A DNA stretch of 40,746 bases from Bacillota bacterium (GTDB lineage: Bacteria > Bacillota > Clostridia > Acetivibrionales > DSM-1351): positions 1-40,746 of the forward strand of contig JAEYTP010000015.1 of the NCBI GenBank assembly GCA_023433945.1. The letters are read 5' to 3'. The notes under the pieces were generated by a model that made no database searches, had not been told where the DNA came from, and worked only from the letters and a program-made list of their open reading frames with translations. The translations under genes and the position numbers were made by a program. How positions within the stretch are numbered: position 1 is the first letter of the stretch; each line of letters starts with the position of its first letter. Shown piece after piece: positions 1 through 7,330 of this stretch.

Positions 1-3
1 TTT

Positions 4-92
4 TGGTGCCGAAGACCGGAATCGAACCGGTACGAAGGGTTAGCTTCGCAGGATTTTAAGTCCTGTGCGTCTGCCAGTTCCGCCACTTCGGC
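4..92 (-). tRNA. tRNA-Leu (anticodon UAA)
   Basis: The minus strand folds into a complete class II tRNA. The 7-bp acceptor stem is GCCGAAG (92-86) with CTTCGGC (14-8), followed by discriminator A and an encoded CCA (6-4). The anticodon stem CAGGA/TCCTG closes a CTTAAAA loop, giving anticodon TAA, which reads UUA. The long variable arm and the GGTTCGATTCC T-arm fit leucine. At 89 nt with CCA it is full length. A consensus promoter lies just upstream. Confidence 0.97.
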
Positions 93-113
93 TTGGTCAT
101 TAGCGACTTTTTT

Positions 114-142
114 ATTATAATACGAGATGAATTCTATGTCAA
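114..142 (-). promoter_or_regulatory. sigma-A promoter of tRNA-Leu
   Basis: Read on the minus strand: TTGACA (142-137), a 17-nt spacer, then TATAAT (119-114). Both hexamers match the consensus perfectly. The predicted start is about 107, roughly 15 nt before the mature tRNA 5' end. The spacer contains a 15-mer, TACGAGATGAATTCT on plus, that recurs upstream of the TauE-like gene at 39880. Confidence 0.9.
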
Positions 143-172
143 CACTAAAGTTAATGTTAACTTTTTACATAT

Positions 173-607
173 CTAGAATTGAGCAGACTTCTTGTATCCG
201 CCTCCACCGCGCTTATTATCAACATTCTTCTTCAAATCATGTAATCTCTCATCGCTATCTTTCATAAATTTTGCTAATCTATCTTCAAAAGACATCGATG
301 TAACATTCCCATTACCCTTAGTAGAATTAAATTCTACCGGTGCTTTAACCGCCTGATTTTGAATTCTCTTGGGCTCCAGAGCCTTCCTTATGGATAAACC
401 AATCTTCCCATTTTGTTCAATAGAGAGTATCTTTACTTTAACAACCTGATTATCTTTGACATGAGAACTGACATCCTTGACATATTCCTCTGCAATCTCC
501 GAAATATGAACTAAACCAGTCTTGCCCTCAGGTAATTGAACAAATGCACCAAAAGCAGTTATACCTGATATTTTACCTTCAACAACCTTTCCAACTTCCA
601 ATGGCAT
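173..607 (-). CDS. yabR: S1-domain RNA-binding protein, YabR-like
   Basis: A 144-residue protein. Residues 2-68 form an S1 OB-fold with the typical GKVVEGKISGITAFGAFVQL start and the GLVHISEIA segment. The rest is a polar, basic tail with GGGGYKK near the C-terminus. It is last in a divIC-proximal gene set, as in Bacillus, where YabR/S1-type proteins follow divIC. The function is inferred only as RNA binding or ribosome-associated. The start is the ATG at 607, matching the usual MxxEVG N-terminus. An in-frame ATG at 619 abuts the GGAGG (624-620) with no spacing and is unlikely, although GGAGG to 607 is a long 12 nt. Confidence 0.85.
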   Translation of the reverse strand: MPLEVGKVVEGKISGITAFGAFVQLPEGKTGLVHISEIAEEYVKDVSSHVKDNQVVKVKILSIEQNGKIGLSIRKALEPKRIQNQAVKAPVEFNSTKGNGNVTSMSFEDRLAKFMKDSDERLHDLKKNVDNKRGGGGYKKSAQF

Positions 608-687
608 ACCAAAAAACATCCTCCAAAATTTCCAATTAAAAACAATTCGATTATATTACATTTGGATATATAGAGTCAAGTATAATA

Positions 688-966
688 CTACTTATTGGTA
701 TCTACATAAATAACGTCTCCATCTTTCACATATCCCAACTTTTCTCTGGCTATTTTTTCTGCAAAGGCAGGAGTATTTATAGAATTTTTTTGTTGCTCTA
801 GTAGTTCATTTTTTCTCTGCTCTTCAACAATATTCTGCTGGAGCTTCACTTCCTCTAACTTTCTATCTTCTACTGTTGATTGGAGATTAAAAACAGTATA
901 CGCAAAATAGCATATTAATGCAGTAATAATAATTGGTATTAGCTTGAGCTTCTTTTGTTTTTTCAT
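688..966 (-). CDS. divIC: Septum formation initiator, DivIC/FtsB family
   Basis: A small bitopic division protein of 92 residues. It has a basic cytoplasmic start (MKKQKKLK), one membrane segment at about residues 9-27, a coiled coil at about 30-62 rich in E, K, Q and L, then the AREKLGYVKDGDVIYV end typical of the DivIC/FtsB family. In other firmicutes DivIC joins FtsL and DivIB in the divisome; that role is taken from the family. It follows yabQ, as in Bacillus. The RBS AAGGGG sits 7 nt before the ATG. FtsL is the main alternative, but the synteny favours DivIC. Confidence 0.88.
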   Translation of the reverse strand: MKKQKKLKLIPIIITALICYFAYTVFNLQSTVEDRKLEEVKLQQNIVEEQRKNELLEQQKNSINTPAFAEKIAREKLGYVKDGDVIYVDTNK

Positions 967-1027
967 AGGTTACCCCTTTACCTTGATTAATAGGATATTC
1001 TATATATTCCAAGAAAATCCTTCTAAA

Positions 1028-1534
1028 TCACTTTTTTTTTCTTATGTTCTTTAAAACTCTACCCCAAACTTTTATCTTATTAATTTGGTGCCTCACTGAA
1101 CTTTTAGACTTAGATGCAATTCTTCTTACTAATCTAAATAATAATCCAAAGGGTATAGAAAGTACCTTTACTATCATTTTAACAGGATACATCAGAACAA
1201 TAAATATAAACCTGCAAATTTTTTTAAACAAATTTATAATCGCCATAGAAGAAGATATTACTATTTTGCTGAGTAGCAACAAGTAAATTAATACTCCAGC
1301 AATATTACCCATAAATATATATCCTCTTATTTCACCACTGTTGCTATTATAAACAGTTAAAAAAATAATTATAGCTGATACCAACCAGTATAATATATCC
1401 TCAAGGCTTACTATTATTACATTTGTCTTAATTGCCCTTCTTTTTATTCTTAGCAAATCATACAAAAGAGCAACAGCGGCACCTGCAGCAATGGCACATA
1501 AAAAAATATGCATCTGTCCTAATACAATACTCAT
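1028..1534 (-). CDS. yabQ: Spore cortex biosynthesis protein YabQ
   Basis: A 168-residue integral membrane protein. It has several hydrophobic segments (about residues 5-27, 42-65, 70-92 and 105-130) separated by the basic patch LLRIKRRAIK, and ends in a strongly basic tail (KVWGRVLKNIRKKK). The start MSIVLGQMHIFLCAIAAG and its place between yabP and divIC identify YabQ, which Bacillus makes in the mother cell and needs for cortex formation. Spacing to yabP is about 100 nt. The RBS AAGGA is somewhat far (11 nt) from the ATG. Confidence 0.88.
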   Translation of the reverse strand: MSIVLGQMHIFLCAIAAGAAVALLYDLLRIKRRAIKTNVIIVSLEDILYWLVSAIIIFLTVYNSNSGEIRGYIFMGNIAGVLIYLLLLSKIVISSSMAIINLFKKICRFIFIVLMYPVKMIVKVLSIPFGLLFRLVRRIASKSKSSVRHQINKIKVWGRVLKNIRKKK

Positions 1535-1633
1535 ATGTAGTCAATTCCTTTTCTCTTAAAGTCTCTTAAGAATTCAAACCGCAGTCGCTTATTTTTCCGT
1601 CCGACCAATCTTTATCAAACTTTTAGACATAGC

Positions 1634-1918
1634 TTATTTAAACATTCTTCCAAAGAAGGATTTCGACTTACCATTCTCACTATCCGAATATTCCAGACTA
1701 TATATGTCCCCCTCAACAATCAGCTCATTGCTATCTAAATTAAGCTTATTTATATGCAGGTCAGCACCCTTGATAAAAAGAACTCCCAAATCAGTAACGG
1801 CCACTATGCTTTCTTCATTGAAGCTATCTACATCAACAACACCTGTCAGGCTTAGTTTTTCTCGATTTTCCAGTAGAAGGGTCTGGTTCTTTGGTTTTAC
1901 AATTTTCTTATCTTCCAT
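1634..1918 (-). CDS. yabP: Sporulation protein YabP
   Basis: A 94-residue soluble protein of the YabP/YqfC family. The core ENREKLSLTGVVDVDSF and the later LGVLFIKGADLHI and LIVEGDIYSLEYS stretches are family hallmarks. The tail SFFGRMFK is typical of YabP. The start is the ATG at 1918, with AAAGGA 8 nt upstream. A longer reading to 2008 would run into the preceding terminator and has no RBS. Because that terminator ends the upstream unit, yabP probably heads a yabP-yabQ-divIC-yabR transcript. In Bacillus this is sigma-E driven, but I could not find a convincing sigma-E promoter here. Confidence 0.88.
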   Translation of the reverse strand: MEDKKIVKPKNQTLLLENREKLSLTGVVDVDSFNEESIVAVTDLGVLFIKGADLHINKLNLDSNELIVEGDIYSLEYSDSENGKSKSFFGRMFK

Positions 1919-1992
1919 CACTATCATCCTTTCGCTACACTTGATGAATACTTGTCTATTAATAGATATGCATGTACACTTTAAAAAATGCG

Positions 1993-2027
1993 AAAAACCC
2001 GACAGCACTTTTCACTGTCGGGTTTTT
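1993..2027 (-). terminator. Rho-independent terminator after rqcP
   Basis: A perfect 8-bp GC-rich stem, CCCGACAG/CTGTCGGG, is flanked by A5 and T5 runs, so it could act on either strand. It sits 10 nt after the rqcP stop and upstream of yabP, separating the hup/rqcP transcript from the sporulation genes. Confidence 0.88.
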
Positions 2028-2036
2028 CTAATATGT

Positions 2037-2276
2037 TTACTTAATAATGTACATTTCCTTTGCATCATTCTTCATTACGTGCTCAGAGATTTGCGTAATC
2101 TCAACTCTTGTAGTGTTATTCCCAAACTGAATTTCAATCACATCACCAATCTTCACTTCAGTACCAGGCTTTGCTACCCTGTCGTTGATTTTAACCCTTC
2201 CCTGCTCGCATGCTTCATTTGCAAGTGTACGTCTTTTTATAAGCCTGCTGACCTTTAAATATTTATCAAGTCTCAT
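2037..2276 (-). CDS. rqcP: S4-domain RNA-binding protein RqcP (YabO)
   Basis: A 79-residue, single S4-domain protein. The start MRLDKYLKVSRLIKRRTLAN is nearly the Bacillus RqcP N-terminus, and the S4 core GRVKINDRVAKPGTEVKIGD follows. In Bacillus this protein binds stalled 50S subunits with RqcH and supports C-terminal alanine tailing in ribosome quality control; that role is taken from the family. The start is the ATG at 2276, with a GGGGG run 8 nt upstream. A GTG at 2291 would add five residues not usual for the family. It lies 28 nt after hup and probably shares its transcript. Confidence 0.92.
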   Translation of the reverse strand: MRLDKYLKVSRLIKRRTLANEACEQGRVKINDRVAKPGTEVKIGDVIEIQFGNNTTRVEITQISEHVMKNDAKEMYIIK

Positions 2277-2303
2277 CTTTCTTTCCCCCACAGCTCCCCT
2301 ATA

Positions 2304-2579
2304 TTATCTATTAAGCATTTCTTTTAAATCCTTGCCAGCTTTGAATACCGGTGCATTACTCTCCGGAATATCGATTTCAGTCTTTGTCTGAGGATTTCTG
2401 CCCTTTCTAGCAGCCCTTCTCTTTACCTCAAAAGAACCAAACCCTACTAGTTGCACCTTTTCTCCACTTGTCAAAGCCTCCTCAATGCTTTCAATTATTG
2501 CATTGAGTGCCTTTTCAGAATCCTTTTTTGACATGCCTGACTTTTCTGCCATACTGTCAACTAATTCAGCCTTATTCAT
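2304..2579 (-). CDS. hup: Nucleoid-associated protein HU
   Basis: A 91-residue DNA-bending protein, the usual HU length. It has the dimerisation helices (MNKAELVDSMAEKSGMSKKD), the GEKVQLVGFGSFEV strand region, and a DNA-embracing arm with RNPQTKTEIDIPESNAP that includes the intercalating proline of the RNP motif. The C-terminal FKAGKDLKEMLNR helix is typical. It lies between mazG and rqcP, the same order as in many Clostridia. An RBS GGAGG lies 9 nt upstream. Confidence 0.96.
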   Translation of the reverse strand: MNKAELVDSMAEKSGMSKKDSEKALNAIIESIEEALTSGEKVQLVGFGSFEVKRRAARKGRNPQTKTEIDIPESNAPVFKAGKDLKEMLNR

Positions 2580-2642
2580 TTAAAAAATCCTCCAATCAAG
2601 CTTGTTTCATGCTATTTACTACTAAATATGATTTTATCCATT

Positions 2643-3434
2643 TTAATCATATTTATGTATTTTAGCCTGTTCCCATAACTCATCCATTTCGGATAAAGTC
2701 ATTTCATTTAAATTCTTGCCCAATTGTACGGCCTTATTCTCAATATATTCAAAACGCTTAATAAATTTTTCGGTGGCCTGTGTAAGAGAAAGCTCAGGGT
2801 GTACCTTTACAAACCTAGATAGATTTACGATTGAAAAGAGTACATCTCCAAGTTCTTCATCCATATTAACCTGATCCTTATTTTTAACTGCCTGCTCCAG
2901 CTCATCAATCTCCTCACGAATTTTAGCAAAGACATCCTTTGTATTGTCCCAATCAAAGCCCACCTGTGCTGCTTTTTGTTGAACCTTGTAGCTTCTCATA
3001 AGAGCAGGAAGGTTTTTGGGAACATCCTTTAGTACTGATGTCTGATCCTCGATGCCCTTTTCTTTCTTTTTGAGCTCCTCCCAGTTTTTCAACACTTCTT
3101 TTGATGTATCGGCTGAAACATCCCCAAATACATGAGGGTGTCTATATATGAGCTTATTGCATATTCTATCTATAACATCTGTCATATCAAAATCTTTGTT
3201 TTCCTTGGCAATTTGTGCATGGAATACAACCTGGAGCAAAACATCTCCTAGTTCCTCACACATCCTTCGCTTGTCCATCATATCTATAACCTCAAGGAAC
3301 TCATAAGTTTCTTCAATCAGATATTTCTTTAAGCTCTCATGCGTTTGCTCCCTATCCCATGGGCAACCACTTTCAGAACGAAGCTCTTCCATGATATCTA
3401 TAAGTCTTTGCAAATCTCCTGTGTTTTCAAGCAT
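2643..3434 (-). CDS. mazG: Nucleoside triphosphate pyrophosphohydrolase MazG
   Basis: A 263-residue protein with two MazG all-alpha domains. The N-terminal one has CPWDREQTHESL, the metal-binding EETYEFLE and EELGDVLLQVVFHAQ. The C-terminal one has EEIDELEQ and EELGDVLFSIVNLSRF. The family hydrolyses (d)NTPs to NMP and pyrophosphate, cleaning up aberrant nucleotides. Bacillus YabN carries an extra N-terminal SAM-methylase-like domain; this protein lacks it and resembles the E. coli form. The start is the ATG at 3434, with AGGGG 8 nt upstream. An ATG at 3452 has no RBS. Confidence 0.92.
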   Translation of the reverse strand: MLENTGDLQRLIDIMEELRSESGCPWDREQTHESLKKYLIEETYEFLEVIDMMDKRRMCEELGDVLLQVVFHAQIAKENKDFDMTDVIDRICNKLIYRHPHVFGDVSADTSKEVLKNWEELKKKEKGIEDQTSVLKDVPKNLPALMRSYKVQQKAAQVGFDWDNTKDVFAKIREEIDELEQAVKNKDQVNMDEELGDVLFSIVNLSRFVKVHPELSLTQATEKFIKRFEYIENKAVQLGKNLNEMTLSEMDELWEQAKIHKYD

Positions 3435-3499
3435 TGGTTCATCCCCTAACATAGTATGATTAAATTATTATACTACATTTTGGGATTTTCATAAAATAA

Positions 3500-3955
3500 T
3501 TATACATTATTCTCTACAAGCTGCTCCTCAGCCTCAAAAACTTCTTTGCAAGCAACGTCACTCTCCAAAACTTTTTCATCTTCACTCTCTATGCCTTCTT
3601 CACACACACCAGTACTTTCGTCCTCATCGTCCTTAAGCTTGGAGTCTGCAAAATAAACCTTATCAGCTACCACCTCTGTGACATAATGACGAGTCTTCTC
3701 TGCATCCTCCCAAACTCTTGAGTGTATTTCCCCTGTAACGCCGACCCTAGAACCCTTGCTAAAATACTTATAGGCAAACTCTGCAGTCTTGCCCCACATT
3801 ACAACAGATATATAATCTGTTTTCCTTTCTCCTTGTAGGCTTTTTACATCCCTATTTACTGCAAGAGTAAAACTACCTACAGCCATACTGTTTTTGCTCA
3901 CATAGCGCAAATCTACGTCCTTTGTGAGCCTTCCAATTAGACTAACATTATTCAT
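3500..3955 (-). CDS. ssb: Single-stranded DNA-binding protein, SSB family with atypical tail
   Basis: A 151-residue OB-fold protein. Residues 1-110 match SSB: MNNVSLIGRLTKDVDLRY, FTLAVNRDVK, DYISVVMWGKTAEFAYKYFSKGSRVGVTGEI and a DKVYFADS end strand. The remaining 40 residues are very acidic but end EEQLVENNV. They lack the hydrophobic-tipped DDIPF-type peptide that housekeeping SSBs use to recruit partner proteins. It is probably a secondary SSB paralogue (competence- or sporulation-related); the main ssb would then be elsewhere. The RBS AGGAGG lies 6 nt from the ATG. It is head-to-head with the methyltransferase gene across a 577-bp gap. Confidence 0.85.
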   Translation of the reverse strand: MNNVSLIGRLTKDVDLRYVSKNSMAVGSFTLAVNRDVKSLQGERKTDYISVVMWGKTAEFAYKYFSKGSRVGVTGEIHSRVWEDAEKTRHYVTEVVADKVYFADSKLKDDEDESTGVCEEGIESEDEKVLESDVACKEVFEAEEQLVENNV

Positions 3956-4532
3956 AACAAGCCTCCTAAAAATTTATTTAATTAAACAGCTATTACGCTG
4001 AAAAATCCGGGGTAGATTAATGTGTATTGATTATTTGAGGAATTGAGAGTTAATACTAAGTATTAATTAATTGAAAATATAACCAGACCTAGATAAAATA
4101 TTTAAAGATTATCCTTTTTTAAGAATATAATAGATTTGTGGATTTATTTTTTTGTTAATTGCTGGATAGTAACCGCTTGATTAATGCATACGAATAAATA
4201 GTATTGTTAAATAGGATATTAATAGAATTTGGAAATAAAAAATTAATAGAACTTGGAAATTCAGTAATATTGGCTTAGAATTAAATATCTTATGACACGA
4301 AAACTAATGGTTATGAAATAGAAAGTAATTAATTAGAGAATTTGAAGCATAGTACTTAATTAAGAAAACTTATAATTGTATTTTATATATATTTACAAAT
4401 ATTGTCAATAATTTTTATTGCATTATTTTTCAACTGTACTTCTTGACCTTTTTATAACTACATTTTATTGTAATTATTTTTTATGTGAAATATAATATTA
4501 CGTATTGGTAAATTTTATATTGGAGGATATCA
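3956..4532. other. 577-bp AT-rich intergenic region between divergent genes
   Basis: There is no credible coding frame on either strand. It holds the promoter region of the SSB gene (minus) and of the methyltransferase gene (plus). Two near-identical 18-mers (17 of 18 match; TTAATAGAA then T/C, then TTGGAAAT) lie at 4219-4236 and 4243-4260. Nothing resembling a riboswitch fold was recognised by eye. Confidence 0.6.
4443..4471 (+). promoter_or_regulatory. Possible sigma-A promoter of the methyltransferase gene
   Basis: TTGACC, a 17-nt spacer, then TATTGT (4 of 6 matches to the -10 consensus). The predicted start is about 55 nt before the ATG. Ordinary spacing and position make it plausible, but the AT-rich setting gives many chance matches. 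Confidence 0.4.
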
Positions 4533-5333
4533 ATGATAATAATAGGTGAAAAAATAAATAGTACCATCAAATCTATAATGTCAGCAATTGAATCACAGGA
4601 TACCGCATTTATTAAGAAGCTTGCTAAGGAACAGCATGAAGCAGGAGCACAATATATTGATGTCAACGCCGGTATGTTTCTAGATGAAGAGCCTGAAAAA
4701 TTAGCATGGCTCATTGAAACAATTCAATCGGACTGTAGTGCTCCCTTTTCAATTGATTCCCCAAATTCAAAAGCATTATTATCTGGATTAAAAGCAAACA
4801 GGAACGGTAAACCAATAATTAATTCAATAACTGATGAAAAGAATCGCTATAATAGTGTACTTCCCTTAGCGGTGGAATACAACGCTAGAGTAATCGCCCT
4901 ATGTATGGATGATAATGGCATGCCAGAGACAGTAAAGGACAGAGTAACCATCGCTGCTCGCCTGATTGATAAGTTAACAAAGTCAGGTATTAATATTGGT
5001 GATATTTTTATCGATCCAATGGTTCGTCCAATTGGTACAGGTTCTCAGTTTGGAAATGTTGCAATTGAAACAATTCGTACTATAAAGGCCGAATACCCCG
5101 AAGTTCATATAGCATGTGGATTAAGTAATATATCCTTTGGAATCCCTGCCAGAAAAGTTATGAATCAAGCATTTCTCATAGCAGCAATGTCGGCAGGAAT
5201 GGATGGAGCTATACTTGATCCTCTTGATAAAAGACTAATGACATTTTTGTATGCGGGTGAAGCTCTGTTTGGTCATGACGAATACTGTATGGAATTCTTA
5301 ACTAAGTATAGAGAAGGAGAGTTGGAACTATAA
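4533..5333 (+). CDS. Methyltetrahydrofolate:corrinoid methyltransferase (AcsE/MetH pterin-domain family)
   Basis: A 266-residue TIM-barrel protein of the DHPS/MeTr type. Signature residues line up well with Moorella AcsE: GEKIN (5-9), DVNAG (43-47), Asp75 in SIDSP, Asn97 in IINSI, Asp161 in the IDPMVRP segment, and Asn199 in GLSNISFGIP, the residue that contacts N5 of methyltetrahydrofolate. The family moves the methyl group of methyl-THF to a cob(I)alamin protein. No corrinoid protein, activase or other Wood-Ljungdahl gene lies in this window, so the partner must be encoded elsewhere. RBS GGAGG lies 6 nt from the ATG. It is transcribed alone and ends at a terminator. Confidence 0.88.
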   Translation: MIIIGEKINSTIKSIMSAIESQDTAFIKKLAKEQHEAGAQYIDVNAGMFLDEEPEKLAWLIETIQSDCSAPFSIDSPNSKALLSGLKANRNGKPIINSITDEKNRYNSVLPLAVEYNARVIALCMDDNGMPETVKDRVTIAARLIDKLTKSGINIGDIFIDPMVRPIGTGSQFGNVAIETIRTIKAEYPEVHIACGLSNISFGIPARKVMNQAFLIAAMSAGMDGAILDPLDKRLMTFLYAGEALFGHDEYCMEFLTKYREGELEL

Positions 5334-5361
5334 GAGTCCGCTCATTATGAGCAAACAATAA

Positions 5362-5398
5362 AACTCAGGGAGAATTTCTTCCCCCTGAGTTATTTTTT
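5362..5398 (+). terminator. Rho-independent terminator after the methyltransferase gene
   Basis: A perfect 9-bp stem AACTCAGGG/CCCTGAGTT with a 12-nt loop is followed by a T6 run (5393-5398). It lies between convergent genes, 10 nt from the spoVT stop, and may also slow spoVT transcription. Confidence 0.88.
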
Positions 5399-5407
5399 AC
5401 TTTTTAA

Positions 5408-5962
5408 CTATTGCTCCATTTGCTTTCCAAGGAAACCAGCTGCTGATTGTGCTAACTTTGCTTCAACTTCTCCCATTTTTACACTTGCATCAGTAGAAAT
5501 AAGAATTACTGCACCTATTGGATCTCCTTCTGAAACAATAGGTGAAACTACTTGTGAGGTATACTTTCTGTCACCACTTTCATCTGCCAGGATTGAGATT
5601 GGTTTTTCCTCAGAAGACTTTATAAGTAAAGTAGTTTTTTCTTCAATAATCCTATCAATATCACTACTCAACTGCTTTTCAAGAAATTCTTTTTTTGCAG
5701 CACCTGAAACTGCTATAATAGAATCTCTATCAGTAATGCAAGTGATATGCCCACTGGTCTTATGAAGGGATTCCGCATATTGAGTGGCAAAGTCGCTTAA
5801 TTCACCAATAGGGGAGTACTTCTTTAATATAACCTCGCCTTCCTTGTCAGTAAATATTTCTAGAGGATCTCCTTCCCTAATTCTCAAAGTTCTTCTAATT
5901 TCTTTTGGAATTACAACTCTGCCCAAATCGTCTATGCGTCTAACAATACCAGTCGCTTTCAA
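5408..5962 (-). CDS. spoVT: Stage V sporulation regulator SpoVT
   Basis: A 184-residue forespore transcription regulator. Residues 1-50 are an AbrB-type swapped-hairpin DNA-binding domain (TGIVRRIDDLGRVVIPKEIR, RIREGDPLEIF) that is almost identical to Bacillus SpoVT. Residues 55-180 are the GAF-like sensor domain. In Bacillus SpoVT tunes sigma-G genes late in spore formation. The start is TTG at 5962, supported by AGGAGGT 8 nt upstream and by the family N-terminus. It lies downstream of the foldase gene with its own terminator-separated promoter. Confidence 0.96.
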   Translation of the reverse strand: MKATGIVRRIDDLGRVVIPKEIRRTLRIREGDPLEIFTDKEGEVILKKYSPIGELSDFATQYAESLHKTSGHITCITDRDSIIAVSGAAKKEFLEKQLSSDIDRIIEEKTTLLIKSSEEKPISILADESGDRKYTSQVVSPIVSEGDPIGAVILISTDASVKMGEVEAKLAQSAAGFLGKQMEQ

Positions 5963-5997
5963 CTTAAATTACCTCCTTTAATAGGTTACTTTAGTCA

Positions 5998-6027
5998 TAG
6001 TATTGTTTTGTTATTGGTTTTTTATGC
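5998..6027 (-). promoter_or_regulatory. Candidate sigma-G promoter of spoVT
   Basis: On the minus strand, GCATA (6027-6023), an 18-nt spacer, then AATACTA (6004-5998). This fits the Bacillus sigma-G pattern gHATR-n17/18-CATnHTA with one mismatch. Bacillus spoVT is sigma-G controlled, which supports the call, but the short motif can occur by chance. Confidence 0.45.
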
Positions 6028-6065
6028 ATTTTTGGAAGATGATTTAGTTTTAACCAAAACTGTAT

Positions 6066-6102
6066 AAAAAAAGAGAATACACCTGATTTGGCGATTCTCT
6101 TT
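6066..6102 (-). terminator. Rho-independent terminator after the prsA-like gene
   Basis: Minus-strand hairpin AAAGAGAAT/ATTCTCTTT with a 15-nt loop, running into a T7 tract (complement of 6066-6072). It lies 65 nt beyond the foldase stop, isolating spoVT. Confidence 0.75.
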
Positions 6103-6166
6103 GACTTATACTTTTAATAGTTTTAAATGTTTAAATTCCAAATATATCTGAAATACAAATAATTAT

Positions 6167-7249
6167 TTATTTTAACTCGATAGCCTGTATCTTCTTGTCA
6201 TTCTTGTTTACACTATACTTAGCGTCTTTCTTCCATTCTTCCATTTTCGTTGAGTAATCAGTATTAAATTTCAAGCTTTGAAGTGAGGACTTAATTGTAT
6301 CCTTAACATCGTCAAAAGCTTGTTCTTCCTTCTTTTCAAGCTTCATAACATGATAGCCGACTTCTGTTTCTGCAATGCCTGATTCACCCACTTTAAGCTT
6401 GAAAGCTAAATCCTTGAATTCCTCAAGATAAGAGTCATTCTTGGTAAATGTATATTCACCCTTGTTTTCTGTTACACCAGGATCTTCAGAATTCTTTTCT
6501 GCAAGAGCCCTAATATCTTCTCCTGCCTTAACCTTAGTCAGAATCTCATCAGCTTTTGCTTTTGCTTCCTTCTTCTTCCCTTCTGAAAGCGGCTGGTTGT
6601 TATCATCAACAGTCTTGATTAAGACATGTACCACTGTTGCCTTATCAAAATCCGCTTTGTTTTCATCATAGTATTTCTTAGCATCCTCATCCGAAACTGT
6701 AATCTTTGCAAGCTCTGCCTTTAAATACTTGTTTACAAAATACCTCTGAGCGTAGATTTCTTTGAAGTCATTTAAGGAAATGCCATATGCAGCTTTAATC
6801 TGCTTATCAGCTTCAGACTTGCTACCATACTGCTGTGCAAGATAATCAATGAATGCATTAACCTCATCTTCATCTTCTTTTTCCATCTTAATGCCTGCAG
6901 CTTCAGCTTGTGAAAGCTGAATTTTTGTTTCTTGAATCATTTCTAAGGCAAGCTTTCTAACAGTCTCTCCAGCAGTCTCACCCGTAGTATTTACAGTTGT
7001 TTTGTCCCAGTCTATAGTATCTGTTGACTGTTTACCATTTTCTGATAAAAACTGTTGTTTAGCGGCTTCAAGATAATAAGTGTATTCAGCCTTTGAAACT
7101 TTCATTCCATTAACCTCTGCCACACTTCCGGTAGAATTAAAAATCAAAACCCCTGCAACTATTGCTATTGCCAAAACTGCTACTGCTATCGATATTCCAA
7201 TAATGAGACCTTTACGGCCCTTCTTCCCTTCCATTTTTCCATTTTCCAA
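6167..7249 (-). CDS. prsA: Membrane-anchored peptidyl-prolyl isomerase, PrsA/SurA-like
   Basis: A 360-residue extracytoplasmic foldase candidate. A basic N-terminus leads to a membrane segment at about 14-36, then a SurA-like chaperone region, a parvulin domain at about 200-315 (VVHVLIKTVDD, ADEILTKVKAGEDI, SEDPGVTENKGEYTF, GYHVMKLEKK), and a coiled C-terminal tail. No cysteine follows the hydrophobic stretch, so it lacks the lipobox of Bacillus PrsA and is probably held by an uncleaved signal anchor or secreted. The start is TTG at 7249, with GGGAGAG about 7 nt upstream; an internal ATG at 7234 lacks an RBS. It lies between mfd and spoVT, as in many Clostridia. Confidence 0.9.
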   Translation of the reverse strand: MENGKMEGKKGRKGLIIGISIAVAVLAIAIVAGVLIFNSTGSVAEVNGMKVSKAEYTYYLEAAKQQFLSENGKQSTDTIDWDKTTVNTTGETAGETVRKLALEMIQETKIQLSQAEAAGIKMEKEDEDEVNAFIDYLAQQYGSKSEADKQIKAAYGISLNDFKEIYAQRYFVNKYLKAELAKITVSDEDAKKYYDENKADFDKATVVHVLIKTVDDNNQPLSEGKKKEAKAKADEILTKVKAGEDIRALAEKNSEDPGVTENKGEYTFTKNDSYLEEFKDLAFKLKVGESGIAETEVGYHVMKLEKKEEQAFDDVKDTIKSSLQSLKFNTDYSTKMEEWKKDAKYSVNKNDKKIQAIELK

Positions 7250-7330
7250 AGGTAATCTCTCCCTTATTCTTATTCTAGGCTTGTACTAAATCTATAAAAA
7301 ATACATGATTACGACTTTTATTATATTCAA

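Noticed and set aside
147..164. AAAGTTAA-TG-TTAACTTT as a terminator of yabR
   Set aside because: The stem is purely weak A/T-rich pairing with a 2-nt loop and lies at the tRNA promoter; no dependable terminator structure.
1044..1286. Open frame on plus over yabQ
   Set aside because: It mirrors a real membrane-protein gene on the other strand, has no RBS or family match, and is explained by the hydrophobic codon use of yabQ. The same applies to the other antisense frames over mfd, prs, mbl and speA.
1919..1990. Sigma-E promoter for yabP
   Set aside because: GCATATC followed by TATTCATC is too far from the sigma-E consensus to report as a feature, although Bacillus yabP is sigma-E dependent.
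4481..4714. Minus-strand frame overlapping the methyltransferase start
   Set aside because: It overlaps a strongly conserved gene, lacks an RBS and has no recognisable motif.
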